The notes beneath the pieces were generated by a model, which did no database searches, had not been told where the DNA came from, and was given only the letters and a program-made list of their open reading frames with translations. A stretch of 9,957 nt of DNA from Alphaproteobacteria bacterium (GTDB taxonomy: Bacteria; Pseudomonadota; Alphaproteobacteria; Sphingomonadales; Sphingomonadaceae), in contig JAHJSJ010000131.1 in assembly GCA_018830415.1 (NCBI GenBank), forward strand, positions 1 through 9,957. The letters run 5' to 3'. A program made the translations under genes and the position numbers. Shown here in pieces: positions 1-6,412 of this stretch (position 1 is its first letter; the number at the start of each line of letters is the position of its first letter).

Positions 1-600
1 AAACTCTCGGTCGCTGATGCCCGCCGCGCGGTTGATTTTGCGGAAGTTGTGGTGCTGTTGCTCGATGCCACGCAGGGGCTGGAGCATCAGGACTTGAAGA
101 TCGCCAGCCACGTGCTCGAAGAAGGCCGCGCGCTGATGATCGCGATCAACAAGTGGGACGTTGCGGAAGGTGCCAGCAGCCTGTTCAACGGCATCCGCGG
201 CGCATTGGATGATGGGCTGGCGCAGGTGCGCGGGCTTCCACTGTTCGCGGTCAGCGCCAAGACCGGCAAGGGGCTGGATCAGATGCTGTCCGGCGCGTTC
301 GAGCTGCGCGATAGCTGGTCGAAGCGGGTATCCACCGCCGCGCTCAACCGCTGGTTTGACGATGCGCTGGAGGCCAACCCCCCGCCCGCACCGGGTGGCA
401 AGCGGATCAAGCTGCGCTATATCACACAGGCTGGCACCCGCCCGCCGCGCTTTGTCATCTTTGGCTCGCGGCTGGATATGCTGCCCACCAGTTACGAACG
501 TTACCTCGTCAACGGCATCCGCGCGAAGCTCGGCTTTGATGCGGTGCCGGTGCGGGTGACGTTGAAGAGCAACAAGAACCCCTACGCCAAGGACGGTTGA
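1..600 (+). CDS. der: GTPase Der (EngA), C-terminal 199 residues; 5' end outside window
   Basis: Der is a double-GTPase that acts in maturation of the 50S ribosomal subunit and is essential in most bacteria. The reading frame is open from base 1, so the gene begins before the window. What is visible is the end of the second G domain: the switch II region leads into VVVLLLDATQGLEHQD, then the G4 motif NKWD (codons about 51-54) and the G5-type SAKTG loop (about 85-89). The C-terminal KH-like RNA-binding domain follows, with NPPPAPGGKRIKLRYITQ, then the FVIFGSR and SYERYL segments and the family-typical ending with NPYAK. The TGA stop at 598-600 overlaps the start of the next gene. The first G domain and the P-loop of the second lie outside the window. 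Identification is secure from these motifs. Confidence 0.97.
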   Translation, partial: KLSVADARRAVDFAEVVVLLLDATQGLEHQDLKIASHVLEEGRALMIAINKWDVAEGASSLFNGIRGALDDGLAQVRGLPLFAVSAKTGKGLDQMLSGAFELRDSWSKRVSTAALNRWFDDALEANPPPAPGGKRIKLRYITQAGTRPPRFVIFGSRLDMLPTSYERYLVNGIRAKLGFDAVPVRVTLKSNKNPYAKDG

Positions 601-1091
601 TGATGTTCGACCTGTTTGCCGTTGCCGCTGATGTGCGCATGCCGTTTGCGCTGGAGATATTCGAACGCACCGCCTCCACCCCGCGCGTTCAACAAGTGGT
701 GCAGTTGAGCCTCGCGCCTGCGTTCCTGCTATCCGGCATCGGCGCGGTGATGAATGTCATCATGAGTCGGATGATCTGGATCGCCCAGCGGATCGAACGG
801 ATTGAGGACAAGCTGGAGGAACAGCGCACCCCCAGGCAGGCGCGCGAGCACGGGTGGCTAATGCGGCGACGCAAGCTGGCGCAAGGCGCGATTCTGTTCT
901 CAACCGCAGCGGCAGTGATGATCAGTCTGGTGATCGGGATGTTGTTCATCTCAGCCTATATCACATCGCAGATCGGCACGCTGATTGCCGGTCTATGGGT
1001 GCTGACGATGGTGCTGCTGGTAACGGGGCTTGCGTTTTTCCTGCTGGAAACGCGGCTGGCGGCCATCGGCGCGCAGGCGCCGAAGGATTAG
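600..1091 (+). CDS. DUF2721 family small membrane protein
   Basis: A 163-residue predicted inner-membrane protein of unknown function, matching the DUF2721 family by the pattern VVQLSLAPAFLLSGIGAVMNV followed by a charged amphipathic stretch. Three hydrophobic segments are visible at about residues 33-55, 95-118 and 126-148. Between the first two lies a charged region (R64-R91) with coiled-coil-like IERIEDKLEEQ. The start is either ATG 600 or ATG 603; a TTG at 597 is also in frame but less likely. ATG 600 overlaps the der stop (TGATG), and AAGGA at 589-593 sits 6 bases upstream of it, so translation is probably coupled to der. A terminator follows the stop. Family assignment is from memory of the pattern; the function is unknown. 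Confidence 0.85.
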   Translation: MMFDLFAVAADVRMPFALEIFERTASTPRVQQVVQLSLAPAFLLSGIGAVMNVIMSRMIWIAQRIERIEDKLEEQRTPRQAREHGWLMRRRKLAQGAILFSTAAAVMISLVIGMLFISAYITSQIGTLIAGLWVLTMVLLVTGLAFFLLETRLAAIGAQAPKD

Positions 1092-1104
1092 CAGGCTGAG
1101 ACGC

Positions 1105-1139
1105 AAAAAAGGCAGAGCCCTGGCGGCCCTGCCTCTTTT
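1105..1139. terminator. Bidirectional intrinsic terminator between convergent genes
   Basis: The stem AGGCAG (1110-1115) pairs with CTGCCT (1129-1134), with an inner GCC/GGC extension across an A/C mismatch. It is flanked by A6 on the left (1105-1110) and CTTTT on the right (1135-1139). It therefore gives a U-tract in both directions. The better tract, T6, serves the minus-strand gene ending at 1160; the other serves der/DUF2721. Confidence 0.8.
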
Positions 1140-1159
1140 GCGGCGTTAGCGGAGCCTCA

Positions 1160-1624
1160 TCACTTGATCATCTTGACTTCGCGCAGGACGTGAACCGCCT
1201 GGATCGTGCGGATCCGGTTATACAGTTCCAGCACCGTTTTGTTCGACTGGTCCAAATTGGCCTTGCCGTATTCTTCGAGGAATTTCAGATAGCGCGCCTT
1301 GTTGGGGCCGGTCATTTCCGTGTTCGGGAAAGTCACCCGCAGGACGACATTGAACTCGTTTTCCCCATAAGGAACCTCGTAGATCGCATAGCTCGAAATG
1401 TGGCCGAGCTTCTTCTGCACCTCGTTGGCCGCGACCCACGTCGACTTGAGGCCTTCAAGATAGGTTTCAAACTGGCCTGCGTCGACTTTGACGAAGGTCA
1501 GTTCGACAACCTCGTCAGCCGGTTGGTAATTCTCGTAAAGCTCCATTTGCGCTGCCGCCGGAACCGCCATCGCCAGCGTGGCCGCAGCAATGCCGCTACT
1601 GATCGTCTTGATAATCGCGTTCAT
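1160..1624 (-). CDS. Small exported protein of unknown function
   Basis: A 154-residue protein with a clear Sec signal peptide: MNAIIKTISS, then a hydrophobic stretch ending PAAA, with probable cleavage after A25 (AXA motif at 23-25). The mature part is about 129 residues, mixed alpha/beta in appearance, with no cysteines and a Lys-rich C-terminus. Patterns such as VELTFVKVDAGQFETYLEGL and FNVVLRVTF resemble small ferredoxin-like alpha+beta barrel proteins; this is a weak structural guess, not an assignment. I do not recognise a named family. The start is ATG 1624, not the longer open frame to 1753, because AGAGGGG lies 7 bases upstream and the signal peptide begins there. The gene stands alone, converges on DUF2721 and has its own promoter (1753-1781). 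Confidence 0.8.
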   Translation of the reverse strand: MNAIIKTISSGIAAATLAMAVPAAAQMELYENYQPADEVVELTFVKVDAGQFETYLEGLKSTWVAANEVQKKLGHISSYAIYEVPYGENEFNVVLRVTFPNTEMTGPNKARYLKFLEEYGKANLDQSNKTVLELYNRIRTIQAVHVLREVKMIK

Positions 1625-1636
1625 TGGTAATCCCCT

Positions 1637-1735
1637 CTTTGCTTGTCTGTTAGCAAAGGAAGGCGCCCCGATGATCGGGAAGCATCGCAGCCTCATATCA
1701 CAAGGCGCGACACTGATCAGCAAACCACGTTGATC
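1637..1735 (-). promoter_or_regulatory. Structured 5' leader of the small exported protein gene
   Basis: Three inverted repeats lie in the predicted leader of about 120 nt. GATCA/TGATC is at 1715-1719 and 1731-1735. CCCGA/TCGGG, a 13-base palindrome, is at 1668-1680. CTTTGC/GCAAAG is at 1637-1642 and 1653-1658. The last abuts and partly overlaps the ribosome binding site (1632-1638). This could modulate translation or mRNA stability. It matches no riboswitch class I know. Confidence 0.35.
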
Positions 1736-1752
1736 CACTCCCCCCGGGAACA

Positions 1753-1781
1753 ATAATGTGGAGGCACACTTGCCAAGTCAA
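1753..1781 (-). promoter_or_regulatory. Sigma-70-type promoter for the small exported protein gene
   Basis: On the minus strand, -35 TTGACT (1776-1781, 5 of 6 consensus) is separated by exactly 17 bases from -10 CATTAT (1753-1758, 4 of 6). The predicted transcription start is near 1746, giving a leader of about 120 nt before ATG 1624. Directly upstream lie two copies of TTGACGTT one helical turn apart (1800-1807 and 1811-1818), a possible activator site. Confidence 0.55.
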
Positions 1782-1799
1782 ACCCTGCTCCGGCCTTGA

Positions 1800-1818
1800 A
1801 ACGTCAAAAAAACGTCAA
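1800..1818 (-). repeat. Direct repeat TTGACGTT, 11-base spacing
   Basis: On the plus strand AACGTCAA occurs at 1800-1807 and again at 1811-1818, joined by three A. The 11-base period puts both copies on the same DNA face, about 20-40 bases upstream of the -35 box of the minus-strand promoter. An activator or repressor site is possible; no known regulator consensus is recognised. Confidence 0.35.
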
Positions 1819-1845
1819 TTCGTTAGAAAATGACTTGTGAACGAA

Positions 1846-1879
1846 TAAGCGGCCCCCAACAATCGTTACGGGCCGCTCA
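1846..1879 (-). terminator. Probable terminator after bfr
   Basis: An 8-base perfect stem, AGCGGCCC (1848-1855) with GGGCCGCT (1870-1877), and an inner AAC/GTT pairing lie 37 bases past the bfr stop. In the minus direction the tail reads TTATTCGTT, which is T-rich but interrupted, so termination may be incomplete or Rho-assisted. Confidence 0.5.
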
Positions 1880-1913
1880 AGATTGCGTTTGCAGATTACC
1901 TTGCAATCAGCTT

Positions 1914-2396
1914 TCAGCCTTCGCCCGCTGGTTTGCTTTGCAACTGCACGTAGTTTTCCAGCCCCATGCGTTTGATCATGTCAAACTGGGTTTCGAGGAA
2001 ATCGACATGCTCTTCCTCGTTGTCGAGGATGTGGGCGAACAGATCGCGGCTGACATAGTCGCGCACGCTTTCGCTATGCGCAATCGCTTCACGCAGTAGC
2101 GGGATCGCTTCGTTCTCAAGCGCGAGATCGGCCTTGAGCACTTCCTCGACATTTTCGCCCACCTTCAATTTGTGGATCGCCTGAAAGTTGGGCAGCGCAT
2201 CAAGGAACAGGATGCGCGCCGCGAGCTTGTCGGCGTGCTCCATTTCCTCGATCGATTCCTTGCGCTCATAAGCGGCGAGCCGGGTCACGCCCCAATCGTC
2301 GAGCACACGGTAGTGCAGCCAATACTGGTTGATCGCGGTCAGTTCATTGGTGAGCGCCTGATTGAGATAGTCGATGACTTTGGGGTCGCCCCTCAT
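1914..2396 (-). CDS. bfr: Bacterioferritin (heme-containing iron-storage ferritin)
   Basis: A 160-residue cytoplasmic protein, the usual bacterioferritin length, expected to form a 24-subunit cage that oxidises Fe(II) and stores it as a ferric mineral. The ferroxidase ligands are all present at standard numbering: E18, E51, H54, E94, E127 and H130. The heme ligand M52 is also present, so this is a complete, catalytically competent type rather than a heme-only or ferroxidase-only subunit. The start is ATG 2396 (MRGDPKVIDYLN, the family-typical N-terminus), with AAGGAG 8 bases upstream. The open frame continues to 2528, but that extension has no family similarity. bfd lies 148 bases upstream on the same strand. 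A weak promoter candidate is -35 TTGCGG (2470-2475) and -10 TATTGT (2446-2451), spacing 18. Confidence 0.97.
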   Translation of the reverse strand: MRGDPKVIDYLNQALTNELTAINQYWLHYRVLDDWGVTRLAAYERKESIEEMEHADKLAARILFLDALPNFQAIHKLKVGENVEEVLKADLALENEAIPLLREAIAHSESVRDYVSRDLFAHILDNEEEHVDFLETQFDMIKRMGLENYVQLQSKPAGEG

Positions 2397-2512
2397 GGCG
2401 GTTACTCCTTGCGATAGATCAATGCGCCTCGTCGGCGTTGCATTAACAATAGACGCTGCAAGGGTGTGTCCGCAAGGGGCGGGCCGATACTTTTCGTTAT
2501 GAATCAAAAGTT

Positions 2513-2527
2513 TGCGAGGTATTCGCA
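2513..2527. promoter_or_regulatory. Second Fur-box-like dyad, between bfd and bfr
   Basis: TGCGAGGTATTCGCA fits the 7-1-7 layout and matches the site in the bfd promoter at 12 of 15 positions. The surrounding 17 bases (2512-2528) form a 6-5-6 inverted repeat, TTGCGA/TCGCAA. It lies 117-131 bases upstream of bfr. Alternative reading: in RNA it is a short hairpin followed by ACTTTTG on the minus strand, which might act as a weak bfd terminator. Confidence 0.4.
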
Positions 2528-2544
2528 ATCACAAGTAGCGCGTG

Positions 2545-2736
2545 CTATCCTGCGACCATCTCGCAAGATGCAGCGGCGCGTTCAGCGTCGATGATTTGTT
2601 GCGCTTCCTCAAGGCATTGCCCGCAGTTGGGACGTTTGCCGAGGCTCGCGTAAGTCGCTTCAGCGTCGCCCTTGCAACAAAGCGCGGCCCTGCGCAGGTC
2701 AGTTTCGCGAATTGCATTGCAGATGCAGATATACAT
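2545..2736 (-). CDS. bfd: Bacterioferritin-associated ferredoxin (Bfd)
   Basis: A 63-residue [2Fe-2S] protein. In the studied systems (E. coli, Pseudomonas) Bfd docks on bacterioferritin near heme and passes electrons that release stored iron. The four cluster cysteines are in the BFD-like Fer2_BFD arrangement: C4 and C6 (MYICICN) and C38 and C41 (NCGQC). Three further cysteines, C20-C21 and C58, are not part of the usual set. The start is ATG 2736, where the family N-terminus begins. AGGAG lies about 12 bases upstream, a rather long spacing. The open frame to 2940 is an artefact. It is the first gene of the bfd-bfr pair and is preceded by a promoter with a Fur-box-like site, consistent with induction under iron starvation. 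Confidence 0.94.
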   Translation of the reverse strand: MYICICNAIRETDLRRAALCCKGDAEATYASLGKRPNCGQCLEEAQQIIDAERAAASCEMVAG

Positions 2737-2774
2737 GGCCGCCGAATCACTCCTGCGAAGCGTTTGCAGAAGCG

Positions 2775-2802
2775 AATGTATGCGAATTATTCTCAATAAC
2801 AA
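2775..2802 (-). promoter_or_regulatory. bfd promoter with embedded Fur-box-like operator
   Basis: On the minus strand, -35 TTGTTA (2797-2802) and -10 TACATT (2775-2780) are 16 bases apart. The 15-base sequence TGCGAATTATTCTCA (plus strand, 2781-2795) lies in the spacer. It fits the Fur 7-1-7 pattern TGATAAT-N-ATTATCA with 3 changes, and it resembles Fur sites known from other proteobacteria. Binding there would block RNA polymerase directly, giving iron repression of bfd. Confidence 0.65.
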
Positions 2803-2953
2803 GGCGTTTTTGCATCCGCACGCCTCCGGCAGCCGAAATCCTCGCGCCTGCGGCGCTGTGCGCGGACATTCTGGTTGGCCTACCGCTCCACTGCATGAGG
2901 CGGGCGGCCTTGCGGCGACTGCTCCGCCGATCAGCGCCACCCGGCGTTGCCAG

Positions 2954-4252
2954 TCACTTCCTCAGCGGAAAAACGGTGCGATAGGTCAGGCTGCGCCAAA
3001 ACCATTCGAGCGGGCCGTACCGGAAGCGGTCAAGCCACGGCTTTGACCATCCCAGCATCACCGCCCAGGCCACCACCACCACGATATACAACTGCGGGCG
3101 GCTCAATTCCCCGAATAGCCCCAGCGCCCAGCCGTGGAACACCAGCATCATCAGGATCGAGGTGCCGAGGTAATTGGTAAACGCCGCCCTGCCCGCAGCG
3201 CGAATGCGCTCACCCAGCCAGCCTGTCGCTGACGGTGCATAGGCCACCAGCAATGCCGCCAGCCCCAAAATCATCCACAAGCGCGGCAATGGGCTCCATC
3301 CGATATAGGCAGCGAGCGTTCCATAGAACGTAAAGCCCCCAGCCTGCACCACCAAACCAATCGCCAGATGCGCCAACCCACCCGCGATCACGCCGATCCA
3401 GCCCCAACGCAGCAGCTTGGCGCGGCCAATCGCGCCGTTGAAAAAGCCTAGCCGATACAGCGCCACCCCGATCAGCATCAGTGGCAATGTCTCCAAACCG
3501 AACAGCATCGCATTGCTCAGCGGTTCGCTCCATTGCTCGGTCAGGCGGTGCATCACCAGTGTGCCGTAATCGCCGGCGGCAATGGCGGCGTTGGGCACGG
3601 CGCCGTGAGCCAGCGTTTCATCAATACCAGCGACCATCCCGGCGCGCGCTTCCGCCAGTTCGGGGCTGATTTCGCCGAACGACGTATCGGCGATCGCCCA
3701 GGTCGTGGTGAACATCGCGGCGTAGATCAGCACGCCCAGCATATATCCTGCCAGCCCGACCCACAGCTGCGTCTTGATGCTCCACTTGAGGCAAGCGAGC
3801 GCAACAAAGCCGAACAATGCGTAGTAAAACAGGATATCGCCCGGCCAGATGAAGAAGAAATGCACCATCCCGAACACCATCAGGATCGCCAGCCGCCACG
3901 CCTGAAGCCCGCGCGTTGCCCCGCGCGCCCAGGCTTTCTCCATGAACAGATAAATCCCCGCGCCGAACAGCAGGGTAAACAATCCGCGCATCTTGCCATC
4001 AATGGCCACGAATTGCGCGATCCACATCCAACCGTTCGGATCACCCGGATCGGTCAAGAACGCGGAAGGATACATGTAAGCTTCAAACGGCTGACCAAAG
4101 GCGATGATATTCGCAGCCAGAATGCCCATCACCGCCAATCCGCGAATGAAATCAAGCGTGTCTATCCGCTCTCCGGCGGCGACCGGGGCGATGCTGACAC
4201 CCCCATCGGAGTGAATGCCCGCTGCTCCGCGCCCGCTCAAAGTGTTATCCAT
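2954..4252 (-). CDS. DUF418/YeiB-type polytopic membrane protein
   Basis: A 432-residue inner-membrane protein with roughly 8-10 hydrophobic helices. The N-terminal signature ERIDTLDFIRGLAVMGILAANI (about residues 28-49) and the C-terminal DUF418 domain (about 255-425) with RAAFTNYLGTS and GPLEWFWRSLTY are characteristic of the YeiB family. Its biochemical role is unknown; a transport or acyl-group transfer role has been suggested for related membrane families, but nothing here decides it. The start is ATG 4252; a G-rich run (GGGG) about 7-10 bases upstream can serve as ribosome binding site. The first 27 residues are not conserved-looking, so a slightly later start cannot be excluded. The gene lies alone downstream of the Sel1/SPOR gene terminator. 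Confidence 0.9.
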   Translation of the reverse strand: MDNTLSGRGAAGIHSDGGVSIAPVAAGERIDTLDFIRGLAVMGILAANIIAFGQPFEAYMYPSAFLTDPGDPNGWMWIAQFVAIDGKMRGLFTLLFGAGIYLFMEKAWARGATRGLQAWRLAILMVFGMVHFFFIWPGDILFYYALFGFVALACLKWSIKTQLWVGLAGYMLGVLIYAAMFTTTWAIADTSFGEISPELAEARAGMVAGIDETLAHGAVPNAAIAAGDYGTLVMHRLTEQWSEPLSNAMLFGLETLPLMLIGVALYRLGFFNGAIGRAKLLRWGWIGVIAGGLAHLAIGLVVQAGGFTFYGTLAAYIGWSPLPRLWMILGLAALLVAYAPSATGWLGERIRAAGRAAFTNYLGTSILMMLVFHGWALGLFGELSRPQLYIVVVVAWAVMLGWSKPWLDRFRYGPLEWFWRSLTYRTVFPLRK

Positions 4253-4374
4253 CGCTGACCCCCCACCCCGTGTTGCGGGAGACTAGCAAATTTCAGGGTC
4301 TTGGGAAGCGCGACCTTTGCGTTTGATCAAGCAGCGCGGGACGCGGTGCAGATGTTGTCGCAACTATCGACGTC

Positions 4375-4403
4375 AAAAACCTAGCCTTGGCCCACCACAA
4401 GGC
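4375..4403 (-). terminator. Intrinsic terminator overlapping the Sel1/SPOR stop codon
   Basis: On the minus strand GCCTTG (4398-4403) pairs with CAAGGC (4384-4389) around an 8-base loop. The stop codon and one G follow, then T5 (4375-4379). The hairpin is built from the last codons of the gene. This would separate the gene from DUF418 downstream. Confidence 0.55.
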
Positions 4404-5397
4404 AGGCCTGCCCTTGCCGCTTAAGCGCGGCACAGGCGCGAGCGGCTTCAGCCTTGCTGGCAAAGCCGGTGGCGAGCAGGCGGGTGACTTTGCCACTCGG
4501 CACCAGCGTCTTCTTGGTGCCTGCCAGCGCCACATTGCCCGAAAGCTGGTTCCACATGCGATCGGCATTGGCCGCAACCCCGAAAGCACCCAGCTGGATG
4601 CGCCATGTGCCCTGCTTGGGCGGAGCAACAGGTTGGGGGCGCGTAGCGGGCTTGGACGCAGGCGCGGCGGCAACAACCGGAGCGGCCGCTGCCAGCGTTG
4701 TTCTGGGTGCAGGTTGCGCGGCGGGCTGGTTGGCAGCCGCAATTACCGGCGGGCGCATTGCCAGTTCAGCCGCAGCAAGTTCAGCCGCGCGTTGCACCCT
4801 CGCGCCAGCCTCCAGCTCCCGCGCGAGCGATTGCGCCTGACTGCGCTGTGCAGCCGGCACGTAATTGTCCATCTGTGCCAGTGCATCGCGCGCCTGCGGC
4901 AGGCCCGCACTATTCGCCAGTGTCATCAAGGCATAGGCGCGCACCCAATCGAGCGGAGCGTAATCCGCATTGAAGTGCGACAGGCCAAGCACATATTGCG
5001 CGCGCGGATCGCCGCGATCGGATGCGGCGCGAATCATCGGCATCGCCTTGTCCTGCTCACCTTCCTGAAACAGCATCAGCCCGTAATTGTCGGCAGCCTT
5101 GATATGGCCAAGCCGGGCTGCCTCTTCATAGAGCTGGCGCGCGCGGGCATTATCAGTCTCGACCCCGCGCCCAAGGCGATAGGCCTGCGCCAGATTAAAC
5201 ACCGCATCGGCATCGCCAGCCGCCGCGGGGCCCTGCCATTCAGCAACCGCACGAGTAAAGTCGCCCGCCGTCCAAGCGTCGACCCCTGCTTTGACATCTG
5301 CCGACGCCGGGCCCGCGAACAGCGCCAATGCGGCGATGCTCAACCCTGTGCGGGCAGATATGGCTGCAATGCTCTGTGCGACCTTCGATTTCATCAT
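4381..5397 (-). CDS. Exported Sel1-repeat protein with C-terminal SPOR domain
   Basis: A 338-residue exported protein. Residues 1-33 form a signal peptide ending ASA before D34. Residues about 60-185 hold Sel1-like (SLR/TPR-type) repeats, for example AVFNLAQAYRLGRGVETD and AARLGHIKAADNYGLMLF. An Ala/Pro/Gln-rich linker follows. A SPOR domain (about 262-338) begins WRIQLGAFGVAANADRMW, with the hallmark Q-x-G-[AS]-[FY]. In the families studied, SPOR domains bind denuded peptidoglycan glycans at the septum, so a division-site periplasmic scaffold is inferred. The start is ATG 5397 or the adjacent ATG 5394 (AAGAG upstream). An in-frame ATG at 5463 would put 22 polar residues before the signal peptide. 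The gene is divergent from the parA-like operon, which carries a second SPOR protein. Confidence 0.87.
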   Translation of the reverse strand: MMKSKVAQSIAAISARTGLSIAALALFAGPASADVKAGVDAWTAGDFTRAVAEWQGPAAAGDADAVFNLAQAYRLGRGVETDNARARQLYEEAARLGHIKAADNYGLMLFQEGEQDKAMPMIRAASDRGDPRAQYVLGLSHFNADYAPLDWVRAYALMTLANSAGLPQARDALAQMDNYVPAAQRSQAQSLARELEAGARVQRAAELAAAELAMRPPVIAAANQPAAQPAPRTTLAAAAPVVAAAPASKPATRPQPVAPPKQGTWRIQLGAFGVAANADRMWNQLSGNVALAGTKKTLVPSGKVTRLLATGFASKAEAARACAALKRQGQACLVVGQG

Positions 5398-5526
5398 CCG
5401 TGCTCTTGTATCTGCCCTGTGAGATGCTGCGTGCGATGCGGCATGATCGGTGGCCCTCTTCATAATCCAAACATGGTTAGCAAACCGTTGCAAGGCGTTG
5501 AGGCCTCGCCCAGGCACGATGGAATT

Positions 5527-5553
5527 GTGCAACGCCAACCAATTGGATTGCAC
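5527..5553. promoter_or_regulatory. Dyad in the divergent control region, possible operator
   Basis: GTGCAA (5527-5532) and CCAA (5535-5538) are mirrored by TTGG (5543-5546) and TTGCAC (5548-5553), giving 10 paired positions around CCAA. A related element, GCAA-ACCG-TTGC, lies at 5480-5491. The ribbon-helix-helix protein of the operon is an obvious but unproven candidate to bind here and autoregulate, as ParG-type proteins do. Confidence 0.4.
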
Positions 5554-5567
5554 ACAAACGTCCCATC

Positions 5568-5582
5568 TTAACCCAAAATTAG
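5568..5582 (+). promoter_or_regulatory. CtrA-like site upstream of the ParA-like gene
   Basis: TTAACCCAAAATTAG fits the alphaproteobacterial CtrA consensus TTAA-N7-TTAA with one mismatch in the second half. It lies about 90 bases upstream of the TTG start. One such near-match can occur by chance, so this is only a candidate link to cell-cycle control. Confidence 0.3.
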
Positions 5583-5671
5583 GGGTATCCTGCGATCCCG
5601 TGGTCATCCAGCCGTTGTCAGGTTCCGCAATAGGGCGGCCCGCAGCGGATCAACCCAGGGGGACCCAAGCG

Positions 5672-6394
5672 TTGCGTGTACTCGCTTTGGCATCGCAGAA
5701 AGGCGGATCGGGCAAGACCACCCTGTCCGGACATCTCGCCGTCCAGGCCCAGCGCGCAGGCGCTGGCCCGGTCGTGCTGATCGACATCGACCCGCAAGGT
5801 TCGCTCGCCGATTGGTGGAACGAGCGGGAGGCGGAATATCCCGCCTTCGCGCAAACCACCGTATCGCGGCTGGCCAATGATTTGCAGGTGCTGCGTCAGC
5901 AGGGCTTCAAACTGGCGGTGATCGATACGCCGCCGGCCATCACCATGGCGATCCAGTCGGTCATCAGCGTGGCCGAACTGATCGTTGTGCCCACGCGCCC
6001 TTCTCCGCACGATCTGCGCGCTGTCGGGGCAACGGTTGACCTGTGCGAACGCGCGGGCAAGCCGCTGGTGTTCGTCGTCAATGGCGCCACCCCCAAGGCC
6101 AAAATCACTTCGGAAGCTGCGGTCGCGCTGTCACAGCACGGCACCGTGGCGCCGATCACGCTCCATCACCGCACCGATTTCGCCGCCTCGATGATCGACG
6201 GGCGCACGGTGATGGAAGTCGATCCCGAAAGCCGCAGCGCGGCCGAGATCACGGCTTTGTGGCGCTACATTGCCGATCGGCTTGAAAAGAATTTCCGCCG
6301 CACCGTGTTTGCCCCGGCTCCCAATGGTCAGGCGCAGCAGATGGGCGGCGTGCCTCGCCCCGCCGGTGGCTTTGGCCGCCGGGTAGCCCAGTAA
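5672..6394 (+). CDS. Orphan ParA-type ATPase (MinD/ParA superfamily)
   Basis: A 240-residue ATPase without the N-terminal HTH of large plasmid ParAs, so close in build to type Ib ParA/ParF. The deviant Walker A KGGSGKTT is at 10-17, with signature Lys K10 and K15. Walker A' is LIDIDPQGS (36-44) and Walker B is LAVIDTPP (81-88). These predict an ATP-dependent sandwich dimer that binds DNA or another surface and is used to position cargo. The start is taken as TTG 5672: AGGGGGA (5657-5663) lies 8 bases before it, and the family N-terminus RVLALASQKGG begins at once. Upstream in-frame ATG and GTG codons exist, but the added residues look non-coding. A 45-residue, Gly/Pro/Gln-rich tail follows the ATPase fold. 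It is first of three genes; the next starts 18 bases on. No parB or parS-like cluster is present. Confidence 0.93.
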   Translation: MRVLALASQKGGSGKTTLSGHLAVQAQRAGAGPVVLIDIDPQGSLADWWNEREAEYPAFAQTTVSRLANDLQVLRQQGFKLAVIDTPPAITMAIQSVISVAELIVVPTRPSPHDLRAVGATVDLCERAGKPLVFVVNGATPKAKITSEAAVALSQHGTVAPITLHHRTDFAASMIDGRTVMEVDPESRSAAEITALWRYIADRLEKNFRRTVFAPAPNGQAQQMGGVPRPAGGFGRRVAQ

Positions 6395-6412
6395 GCGAAG
6401 GGGGCCATGGCA

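Noticed and set aside
1625..1753. N-terminal extension of the small exported protein
   Set aside because: The extension covers the predicted leader and promoter, lacks a ribosome binding site, and would bury the signal peptide.
2397..2528. N-terminal extension of bacterioferritin
   Set aside because: The family N-terminus begins exactly at ATG 2396 with a good ribosome binding site.
2737..2953. Possible small gene or terminator in the bfd-DUF418 gap
   Set aside because: Apart from the bfd promoter and operator I see no coding pattern and no hairpin with a T-run; short GC-rich inverted repeats such as GCGCC-GCA-GGCGC lack a tail.
3533..4258. Plus-strand open frame of 241 codons opposite DUF418
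   Set aside because: The translation is polar and His/Arg-rich with no known pattern; the minus strand has a clear membrane protein.
4387..5571. Long plus-strand open frame (394 codons) opposite the Sel1/SPOR gene
   Set aside because: It is the antisense shadow of a GC-rich gene with signal peptide, repeats and SPOR domain; its translation is Arg/Cys/His-rich with no domain.
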